Positions 1 through 7,148 of a stretch of 10,217 bases of DNA are shown in pieces. The stretch lies in NCBI GenBank assembly GCA_028565635.1, contig JAOXYB010066334.1, positions 1-10,217 of the forward strand. Reading direction: 5' to 3'. Within the stretch, counting starts at the first letter, position 1. The number at the start of each line of letters is the position of its first letter. The position numbers and the translations under genes were made by a program. This DNA is from Phoronis ovalis (lineage: Eukaryota > Phoronida > Phoronidae). The notes under the pieces are model-generated. The model saw only the letters and a list, made by a program, of their open reading frames with translations, was not told the origin of the DNA and did not search any database.

Positions 1-893
1 ATGTATGTATATATGTATAGGCTATATTTACTAGAAGGCAATATGTTGCTATTGATGTGGACAGAAATTTTAATAATGAAATAGCAAGACTTGTCTCAAA
101 TATGATTGCGGTGTGAACTGCCCATTTTCTCTGTTGATGTCCATGGCGATAAAGTTTATTATTTGAATTGAAAATGAGTACAATTTCACATAGATGAAAG
201 AAACTCGAGTTTTCAAAATGTCACATTTATCAATTTTATTTTTCGTGTAAGGGAGACTTCGAATTTTAGATGTGTATTTTCCCCATATTTCGACTTGAAA
301 CCGGGACGCGGATGTCTTCAATCAGACATCTAATTACACTAATTCAAAGAAATTGCCATAGATATATGCGACACAAGTATAAGGTTTTCTGATTGCATAA
401 AATGTTCATTCAAATTGAGCTAAACATTGTAAGCAAGTTTGTTAGTGCTAATGTAATGAAGTAGATGGGAAAATACAATTTAAAAAAATATATTTAGTAA
501 ACAACATCACTTGTTTTTATGTCCTTTAATGTGTGCCACGTTGTATGTTTTACCTAAGATCGGTTACTCCTCGAATCAGAAATTAAGGTATTCGGTACAT
601 ATGTGTTACACGCTTGTCAACAATAACGCCAAAGCGTCGATATGTGATATACATGTCGATTATTATTAACGGAATACTGATGGGTACAGCATACGTACAT
701 GTCAGAGAATATAAAAATATAAAGTCATTTCAGTTCAGTTGAAGCATATATATTTTTAAAATAAACATATATTACAGCAATAAATAATTACAATGGCAGA
801 ATGTTTCATCGTCCCACAGGTTGTGGGGAGTCTTTCAGGAAATTAAAGGAATCATCTTCAAACAGTCTCGGATCATATTGGTACAACAGATCT
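1..893 (-). other. 3' UTR and downstream DNA of the NIDO gene
   Basis: No coding sequence is supported here. No AATAAA lies close behind the stop. Reading on the minus strand, the first usable poly(A) signals are ATTAAA at 530-525 and AATAAA at 160-155. That implies a 3' UTR of either about 380 or about 750 nt, unless a weak AATATA-type variant near 745-770 is used. The first 20 bases are a short TA/TG-rich simple tract. Confidence 0.4.
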
Positions 894-1114
894 TTACTGT
901 ACATGACAGGTGGTACGATAATCCCAATCACATACACAGACGGTGGGGAATGTATTGAACTCCAGGCTTGCTGGGCAATTCTGTCCTGGATGATATGGTG
1001 CGGGATGATTCAAATAGTCCCATTGACAGAAGCTGGAACAAGCGTGCGTAGCTCTGTAATAATTTCCTTTCATCAAGCAGCATGATCCATCTTGTAAGCA
1101 TTTCATTAAGGGAG
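894..1114 (-). CDS. Exon 6: cysteine-rich C-terminal tail and stop codon
   Basis: This 221-nt exon encodes residues 298-370 and the TAA at 896-894. The acceptor is TGTATTTACATTTAG (AG at 1116-1115). Its phase 1 start joins exon 5 in frame to read GTL/APLMKC. The tail has cysteines at 303, 309, 310, 323, 327, 344, 357, 359 and 367, with many aromatics (NYY, FCQWDY, CDWDY). No named domain fits by eye. Chitin-binding type 2, EGF, trefoil and WAP spacing were considered and do not match. A competing longer open frame across this exon lacks the cysteine pattern and does not join to exon 5. Confidence 0.85.
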
Positions 1115-3450
1115 CTAAATGTAAATACAGAATAACATTTATTGTTGATCATCGCAGTGTTAGGATTGTACCATATGGAATTCCTTATTTGTCTGACAAC
1201 AAACCATTTCTCAAATAAAATCACCTCTCAAATATAGCAGTAATATCAGCGTTCTCTATATTTCATTTTTTCTCTCCACATTTTTTTAACTAAAAATAAA
1301 TACGACAAGTTTGTTTACAAAACAGATAAATTATAAAACAAAAAATAAAAGAAATACAGATTTTTCACTCCATTTTTTGTATTATTGAATGCATCTAAAA
1401 ATATAGATAACTCACCAAGTGTACCAATCAAGTTGAACTGACTGAACCAGCAACCATTTTTACCCATAAACGGCCCGTTAATATTGGTGACGTCAGTTAA
1501 TGTTAAGACATCGGAGGACAGAGAGAATGGTACATTGTAGTAGTTAATTCCATCACCAGCATCAAACCCAGCCTAAAAGATGTAAATAAGCATGTACATA
1601 ATCATGTACAAACAATGTTTCTTCTGCACATTTAGATAGTGAGTTACTTAGTCCATGTGAATTTCACATACACATGTAATCTTTCTAATGTTGGCAATAC
1701 AACAAACTGTATAAAATTGACCGGTTTTGATGAAAAGATCGTTAAATTAATCACATACTCAACAAATCCTACTCACCAATGCTGGAGTACCACCCAGTCC
1801 AGTATTAGAGTTTCCGCCGCTGGCAGTCCCAGTTGTCCATTCTAACTTGTCGTAAATGAAGAAAGCAAACGTGCGGGGACCGTCAGAGATTACAACAGCT
1901 TGGAATGTGTTTCTCTGTAAAATAACATAAACAATATTAGATGAGCAACATATCCAAAAGTCTACTTCTGGAATAACAACAGTGAGTCTGCACAAGGAAA
2001 CATTTGTTGAGAGATTATCTCTCGTATTATAACAGCTCTACCAACAATTTGCAAATGTCCCCTGATTTGTTTTTCATAAAAGTAGAATAATATTTTGGAA
2101 TACAAAATCTGACCTCCAAAAAGCCATTTGATTTTGGAAATATTCGAAAGTACTGTAATTAATCGATAATGTAACCTATTACAGAGATAGGATTAAAAGA
2201 CAATTCAATTTGGGTATGGGAGTTTACCAAGAAGAGCAACAAAATATTTTAGATAATACATGATTATCCCTTTATGAGACTGATTTAATTCTGACTGTTC
2301 TATAAATGTTTCACCTTTGTCTGTCCCGTAAGTGACGCACCGAAGAATGTTACATCATGCCATGTAACGATAATAGCAATTTTTGCTGTGAAATTTGGAA
2401 TTCCTGGGAGTGCGTCTTCTACGTCCGCTTGTGCTCGCGCTAGATCTGATCCTGATGTCACTTGACGGTACAATACTTCACCTCCATGGGATCTTGTGTC
2501 AATATCTGACCAGTATGGCGCGATGATTTCGTTGGGATTGGATCCCTTAGGAAGAGACTGTGGCGTCCACTGCACCATTATGGCGTCAAATGTCAGAAGA
2601 CCGTTGTTGTTGACCTACGAAAGGAAAAAGCATCCAGTTAGTATATAAATAGAAAAAAATAGCGAAGTAGCAATTTTTGAATAAAAGTTGATTTGCATTT
2701 GATGAGTTACACTTGTTACTGATAAATGCATATAGTCTACTTGTATATAACCTATGTGATTGTACTATGTCTATGATATTTGACATTATTTTTAAACGCT
2801 ATATCAAACGTACTTACATAAATTTGATTATAGTCGACGCCAAAGAACCGAATACTTAAATCTAATGGTAACAAAACACCAGAATCGTCGTTAGGATCCA
2901 TCACTGCGTCACCGCTACAAGTACCATATGGATAAGGCCCACATTCAGCGGGAGCTCCTGGGTGTGGGACAGTAGGACAAGGAGGGAATGTGGGACACAA
3001 ATGCACAGGACGTTGTCGAGGATGCATAGCTGTTCTCTCTTCTAATGATTCGGCTGGAATAGAAATGAAAGCATACAAATATCAGGTGCTTATTTTGCAA
3101 TAAGACAAATAATAATTTGACAAATCCAATAATGTGAGAATATTTGCTTTGTATGTATCTGAAAAAACTATGCTGGAACACATACTTTTGAATAAAATAG
3201 TTTATTTCCATGAATAGCAATTCATCATCTACCTCCCCTAAAATACAACGACTCACTGCCTACTATTATATATGCAAATCAATAAGCAGCATATATGCAC
3301 ACTGTGTGAAGTCAAATTTATAAATATTCAGAAGCTTAATTTAAATTAAATATATTCACTGTTAGAATAATAATAGTGTCTATACTTACTCTTTTCATAC
3401 TCTGCCCTTGTGAGCACAAACAGCCCCAGCAAAACCAAAAACTGTTTCAT
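894..3450 (-). CDS. Secreted NIDO-domain protein with cysteine-rich C-terminal tail (six exons, 370 aa)
   Basis: The spliced CDS is join(3450-3390, 3053-2818, 2614-2315, 1914-1777, 1572-1416, 1114-894), 1113 nt including the stop. Residues 1-16 form a signal peptide ([16 protein letters not shown], cleavage likely before EYEK). Residues 36-66 are Pro-rich with C40, C46, C58 and C66. The NIDO domain covers about residues 79-295; its landmarks are [79 protein letters not shown] and [12 protein letters not shown]. The tail, residues 298-370, has nine Cys and ends in HVQ. One N-glycosylation sequon (NFT) lies at N173. I see no transmembrane segment, EGF, AMOP, VWD or sushi module, so this is smaller than SNED1, alpha-tectorin or nidogen. 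NIDO domains are known from secreted matrix, mucus and basement-membrane proteins. A structural or mucus/matrix role is therefore inference, and no specific orthologue is claimed. The NIDO call is firm; the splice model is well supported by phase agreement. Confidence 0.92.
1115..1415 (-). other. Intron 5 (phase 1, 301 bp)
   Basis: GTGAGT donor and TTTACATTTAG acceptor. The interior is very AT-rich. No coding or repeat content was seen. Confidence 0.85.
1416..1572 (-). CDS. Exon 5: end of NIDO domain
   Basis: This 157-nt exon encodes residues 246-297 plus the first base of codon 298. The acceptor is ATTTACATCTTTTAG and the donor GTGAGT is at 1415-1410, phase 1. [12 protein letters not shown] followed by a short hydrophobic loop and [10 protein letters not shown] is the typical NIDO C-terminal half. 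In most family members a Gly-Arg-Trp/Phe-rich strand follows. Here it reads [15 protein letters not shown], with one cysteine (C286). Confidence 0.93.
1573..1776 (-). other. Intron 4 (phase 0, 204 bp)
   Basis: GTGAGT donor and ATCTTTTAG acceptor. It holds a small inverted repeat around 1590-1611 (catgtac/gtacatg type), a motif that recurs elsewhere in the window. No coding content was seen. Confidence 0.88.
1777..1914 (-). CDS. Exon 4: NIDO domain, middle
   Basis: This 138-nt exon encodes residues 200-245. The acceptor is TTATTTTACAG and the donor GTGAGT is at 1776-1771; both flanking introns are phase 0. It contains the most diagnostic NIDO stretch: [26 protein letters not shown], then ASGGN and GLGGTPAL. 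Reading continues directly into AGFDAGDG of exon 5, exactly as in intact family members. Confidence 0.94.
1915..2314 (-). other. Intron 3 (phase 0, 400 bp)
   Basis: Donor GTGAAA is suboptimal and acceptor TTTTACAG is good. This is the longest intron. It is AT-rich with no recognisable element. Confidence 0.85.
2315..2614 (-). CDS. Exon 3: core of NIDO domain, first half
   Basis: This 300-nt exon encodes exactly residues 100-199 and is bounded by phase 0 introns. The acceptor ends TTTCGTAG. The donor GTGAAA at 2314-2309 is weaker than the other four, but the join to exon 4 restores the expected NIDO motif order (...[13 protein letters not shown]). Recognisable pieces are [33 protein letters not shown], an Ala/Asp-rich helix-like stretch ([12 protein letters not shown]) and [13 protein letters not shown]. 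It has no cysteines. The NFT sequon is at residue 173. Confidence 0.93.
2615..2817 (-). other. Intron 2 (phase 0, 203 bp)
   Basis: GTAAGT donor and CCTTTCGTAG acceptor. It interrupts NIDO between IY and VNNNG. AT-rich, nothing else seen. Confidence 0.9.
2818..3053 (-). CDS. Exon 2: Pro/Cys-rich segment and start of NIDO domain
   Basis: This 236-nt exon encodes residues 21-99. The acceptor is TTCTATTCCAG (AG at 3055-3054) and the donor GTAAGT is at 2817-2812. After a short charged stretch comes a proline-rich part with four cysteines ([10 protein letters not shown] and [11 protein letters not shown]). Next is an acidic DPNDDSG and the start of NIDO ([14 protein letters not shown]). The four cysteines could pair with each other or with the C-terminal tail; I do not recognise this segment as a named domain. 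Confidence 0.92.
3054..3389 (-). other. Intron 1 (phase 1, 336 bp)
   Basis: GTAAGT donor and ATTTCTATTCCAG acceptor. It separates the signal peptide exon from the mature protein, a common place for an intron in secreted proteins. Confidence 0.88.
3390..3450 (-). CDS. Exon 1 coding part: start codon and signal peptide
   Basis: This 61-nt segment encodes residues 1-20 plus the first base of codon 21. The ATG at 3450-3448 sits in an A-rich context (AAAAATGAAA) suited to animal initiation. It is followed at once by a positively charged residue and a Leu/Val/Phe-rich core ending TRA, a classic signal peptide. The donor GTAAGT occupies 3389-3384, giving a phase 1 intron of 336 bp. Confidence 0.9.
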
Positions 3451-3530
3451 TTTTCTAAGTGAAAAATAAAATCGCAAAATACAATTAAATTACCAAATCG
3501 ATATTCTCTTCAGTTAGTTAACTTGTAAGT

Positions 3531-3536
3531 TGTTGA
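3531..3536 (-). promoter_or_regulatory. Initiator-like element and predicted transcription start
   Basis: TCAACA on the minus strand is a loose initiator match. With +1 at the A at 3534, the TATA box starts 32 bp upstream and the 5' UTR would be about 84 nt, unspliced. The position rests on spacing alone. Confidence 0.4.
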
Positions 3537-3558
3537 TTTTGACTACGTTGATTTGAGA

Positions 3559-3566
3559 CTTATATA
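3559..3566 (-). promoter_or_regulatory. TATA box of the NIDO gene
   Basis: TATATAAG reads on the minus strand 109 bp upstream of the start codon. It is about 32 bp upstream of an initiator-like TCAACA. The match to the animal TATA consensus and the spacing are good. A focused TATA promoter suits a tissue-restricted secreted product, but that is inference. Confidence 0.6.
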
Positions 3567-3723
3567 TGATTCTTACACAATAGAATGGCGCACAAATTTT
3601 GTTATTTTTAGGCATTGCACCTTGTTTTCAGGAAAAATGTTTATTTAATATTTTTTGATTGCAGGGATACCAACAATACGGTTCTTTAGCCACGTACTAT
3701 TGTGACGCGCAGACATGCACGTT

Positions 3724-3739
3724 CACACACACACACACA
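3724..3739. repeat. (CA)8 microsatellite
   Basis: Sixteen bases of uninterrupted CA dinucleotides, about 160-200 bp upstream of the predicted promoter of the NIDO gene. Confidence 0.95.
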
Positions 3740-4544
3740 ATAGATTCGTGCTGATTAATCATTCACCTGTTACTGATGCTAATCCAGTTTGAGAGACTTT
3801 TCGGATCACTTCTAAGCTTTTGATTTCCCGGGGGTTGCTGAATAGCCCTAATTATTGGTAGTCCAACAAGAGTATCAAAATTCATGTCACGTTAGGTCAT
3901 GATATTTCGATGATACATTTTTTAATATCCATGAGCTATATGCGATAATGGATATATTCAGTTATCACAAACAGATTTCGGCATGAGTGTGTAATAATCC
4001 CTGGGTGAAGATGATCTTAATTTTTGTTGGTAAAAAGAGTATAATGGTCTCCCTAGACCAAGAGCTCAAAATACTTATATCACACATCAGTTTAAAATAC
4101 AGGTGTCATTTCCAATTTTTTACTGAATTAATAATGGTTTTAGCGATCGCCTTTTAACGCAAAAAGTGGGATATGCTGCATATAGATATGTATACCTGTA
4201 TATAGCTCCTGGATTGTAATCAAGTACAACGGCCACATTGCACAGTATATAATGTTTTCTTTGATAATAGATCCTACAATTCGGGCTAGCTCCGTTTTAG
4301 TATAGCACGGTGACAGGTGGATTTTCATTATTTATTAACAATTACCTATTTCTACCAATATTATATTTTTAAAAAATCAGATCAGTGGACTTGTTTTGCA
4401 AAAAAGTATAAAATGACATTTAAAGGTCATTGAATATTCCTCTTTTGAATATGAAATGTCACATCGTACACCCACGATTATTGGTTTCTAATTAAAAATA
4501 TGTATATCTGTTTCAAGTATTAAAATAAACAAGTCACGCAAAGA

Positions 4545-4600
4545 TATAAACAAACAAACAAAAAAAAGCAAATAAACAATCCGGAAAACAAACAAAGTGG
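4545..4600. repeat. A-rich low-complexity tract (AAAC/AAAT units)
   Basis: Irregular AAAC and AAAT repeats with a short run of A, interrupted near 4580 by a few GC-rich bases. It could be an old poly(A) tail of a retroelement, but no element body is recognisable beside it. Confidence 0.6.
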
Positions 4601-5288
4601 TTGCATATTTCACTGTGATACAAATATAACCCACGACAACCAGCGGCAGCCGACCAAGAAATATTCAGGATATACAACTTGCGGCTATACAGCTATTTGC
4701 GCATTTTGCTAATACTGAAGCGTGACAGGTCAAGGTTATAATCACAAAAGCATATTTTTATAAATACTACATAACCTTATGAAATAACAGCATGCCTTCT
4801 TGCATATCATCTCCTCCTTGGTTTCACATTATTACATAATATTTGCATAAACTAAGTCCAAGTGATTTTTTTTATAATGTCACTTTCAATTCTTATGATC
4901 ATTCCTTAAATTTTTTGATATCTGTTTATTTTGAATATGTATATTATAATAAAGTTAGCTCATGTGAGTACAATGACATAGCATTTAAAATACATAAATT
5001 TGCATAATTTTTAACGGTTTGTCAATTATTTTCATAGTTTTCGTATACGTTCTACAATGGAGTAAGAATCAATAACAGAGGAGGTGACAAAAGGACTTAA
5101 TATGAATTGCTATATTATGAAATTTCTCAGAGCGCACTTCCGAAAAAGAAATATCAAAAAGTTGGGAAATGATATTTATGTTCTAAAACATCTATAAGTT
5201 AGCTATCTCTAAGCGGATGTTGCATTCTACGTTATGTTGTAACTCAGTAATAATATGAGGTGATGTTGTTTTACTTTCTTCTATACAA

Positions 5289-5355
5289 ATAAAAATGACG
5301 GCATCGTCTTATGCAATAAGGTCATTTTTATAAATGTATCAGAAAAAATGATACA
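5289..5355. repeat. Two adjacent perfect hairpins
   Basis: The first has 11-bp perfect arms at 5289-5299 (ATAAAAATGAC) and 5321-5331, around a 21-base loop that itself contains GCAT/ATGC. The second starts 4 bases later, with 7-bp arms TGTATCA (5335-5341) and TGATACA (5349-5355) around GAAAAAA. The function is unknown. Confidence 0.65.
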
Positions 5356-5708
5356 ACAATGAGGAGGTATGGTGATGATGGGGTGATAGTACACGTCAGA
5401 TCTAAAAAAGACAAAATTGTTGTAATTTCTATAATATGTTAAAGATTGTTTATTTTTATAGTAATATATTATTGACAGACTATTCAGCTTCATATATAAC
5501 GATCAGCTACCGGGATCAGCAACACAAATAGTTACAGAAACTAGCTTGGTTGCAAATAAGCTTAAAATATTTAAAAACGTAACAGTAACGTATATAATAA
5601 TAAGTTTATTAGTATTTGGAATTCAGCATTTTATGTTGTTTGAAACGAACAAATGAGGTTGATATATTCTGTTGATGTACACACTAGTACTGTTTTTAGA
5701 ATAATTCG

Positions 5709-5930
5709 ATGGAACAGCCCCGGGGGGATTACTTCATATTAATACATACGCGTATGCTCGGCTGGGACTTCAAACCCACTGACACCTCTATACCAAAGTT
5801 TTCCCATTTTTTGGGCACACCCTCTATACCAACCCAGAAATTCCGGGACATCCTCTATACCAACCCAGAAATTCCGGGACATCCTCTATACGAACCAAAT
5901 TTTATGGACCTCCTCTATACCTAGATATTC
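5709..5930 (+). repeat. GC-richer repeat with ~31-bp minisatellite (CCTCTATACC units)
   Basis: Copies of CCTCTATAC begin at 5785, 5821, 5852, 5883 and 5912, with spacings of 36, 31, 31 and 29. The units at 5821 and 5852 are identical over 31 bp. The block is introduced by CCCCGGGGGG at about 5718 and by a 12-bp palindrome CATACGCGTATG at 5745-5756. It is far richer in GC than its surroundings. A 71-codon open frame crosses it, but the unit is not a multiple of three and so the frame changes with each copy; it is not a gene. The head of the block resembles, from memory, a dispersed repeat found in several marine invertebrate genomes. That identity is inference. Confidence 0.75.
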
Positions 5931-6936
5931 ATCCTTTTTACCAAACAAAAATAAATGGGACTGGTGTACCAACAGCAAAGATGTCTACCTGGTTAAGTAA
6001 ATTTGTATAAAATCTCCATACTGTACATATGGATATGGATGTGAAATTACTATTCATTTTAAACTGGATATATAAAGAATCGAATATTCCGACAATTCTG
6101 AAAACAAAACACGCACGGTACCGAACAAATACTTGTTATGAATTAGCACCTCTTCAAATTTTTAAAATATATACGGTTTCTCACAAAAAAGAATAAAAAT
6201 CTCGTTAGATGTCGCAGCGCACGTTTACAAATGTAGTAAAGTTGCTCATTTGTTAAAGCCATTCCAATTAAACATCCCCGATGAAGCAAGCACAATAGCT
6301 ATAGTGTTCAGTAAGATTAAACAATGATTAAATAAAGTGACATCTTAAAAAAATCCCTGGGTGCTTACATGGTTTGGGTAGGTTTTTGGCAGCATATTTT
6401 GCTTAAAATACTAACGAAATCCTCTTAGAGATCTTGGAGACAACTTATTTTGGATTTGTTTACATCGCTTCGCACTGTACCATGTGGCGGAGGATCTGAT
6501 CAAATCTGAACTATTTTATTTCGGGATCAAGGTAATAGATAAGGTAGATGTAGTTCCAATCTGGGAAACAAGGGTAAACATTATCTAGTCTCAAAAATCA
6601 GTGAAAGTTTGGTAATACCTCACTTTCTGTTTCCAAGGGAGATGGGGTGGAATGGTGGTGTGCTATGTAATATCGTCTAATACATACGTTTACTAAATCA
6701 TTTTTAGTAAATAATTTTCGTACAGTTGATGATCAAACTTTTATATCTTTTCTAGACTTCTGTCCTCCATAAACAGCTATTACTTCTTTGTAACCTGATT
6801 ATTTGTAATGTATTCTCATAGAATAAATGTAAACCAACGATACAATTATGTAAACGAAATAAAAAAGTGTACCCTTCATTCGTATTTAAATTGAATGCTT
6901 TCAAGTATAATTGACAGCTATACATGGCCCTGAGGA

Positions 6937-6959
6937 AAATATTCTATTTTAGAATATTT
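6937..6959. repeat. Perfect 10-bp hairpin
   Basis: Arms AAATATTCTA (6937-6946) and TAGAATATTT (6950-6959) are separated by TTT. It could fold on either strand. No gene nearby explains it. Confidence 0.7.
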
Positions 6960-7041
6960 GTAGACAGATTCCGTGGTAATTATTACAACATTGTGCGGTA
7001 CGCTTTACGAGCTGTTAGGTTAGCATGTTAATTTTTGAAGA

Positions 7042-7070
7042 GTACATGTAAACGTAAATGACACATGTAC
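7042..7070. repeat. 8-bp inverted repeat GTACATGT/ACATGTAC
   Basis: Perfect arms at 7042-7049 and 7063-7070 with a 13-base spacer. Related CATGTAC words recur at about 1590-1611 and near 9628, so this may reflect a frequent word in the genome. Confidence 0.55.
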
Positions 7071-7119
7071 AGATAATTCTTACATTTATCATTTGCGTCA
7101 TAAGAACGAACTCATTAAC

Positions 7120-7148
7120 AAAAAGTAGGTAGAAAGTGCCTACCTTTT
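7120..7148. repeat. Near-perfect hairpin with A-rich/T-rich base
   Basis: Arms AAAAAGTAGG (7120-7129) and CCTACCTTTT (7139-7148) pair at 9 of 10 positions around a 9-base loop. It looks terminator-like, but a bacterial-style terminator has no meaning in this context. Confidence 0.55.

Larger units (their letters stand above)
3571..5700. other. Intergenic AT-rich DNA, no gene seen
   Basis: Upstream of the NIDO promoter, both strands show only short chance ORFs with no family-like motifs. Small structures inside are a CA tract at 3724-3739, an A/AAAC-rich stretch at about 4545-4600, an inverted repeat at 4414-4461 and paired hairpins at 5289-5355. Confidence 0.6.

Noticed and set aside
801-1085. 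Plus-strand 94-codon ORF opposite the last exon
   Set aside because: It is antisense to exon 6, has no family motif, and exon 6 is supported by in-frame splicing and a cysteine pattern.
928-1224. Minus-strand 98-codon ORF across exon 6 in another frame
   Set aside because: It does not join in frame to exon 5, runs through the acceptor region and lacks domain-like features.
2945-3256. Minus-strand 103-codon ORF covering part of intron 1 and exon 2
   Set aside because: It is a shadow in another frame of exon 2; the intron 1 part is low-complexity hydrophobic sequence.
5709-5924. 71-codon ORF starting MEQPRGDYF
   Set aside because: It lies over a 31-bp minisatellite; repeat units fall in different frames, so the protein is an artefact of the repeat.
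6424-6590. Open stretch of about 57 codons on the plus strand in a slightly GC-richer patch, followed internally by a GTAATA donor-like site
   Set aside because: No start codon, no convincing acceptor, no recognisable domain; consistent with chance.
7120-7148. Rho-independent terminator
   Set aside because: The hairpin with T-run looks like one, but the window is animal nuclear DNA and no bacterial gene precedes it.
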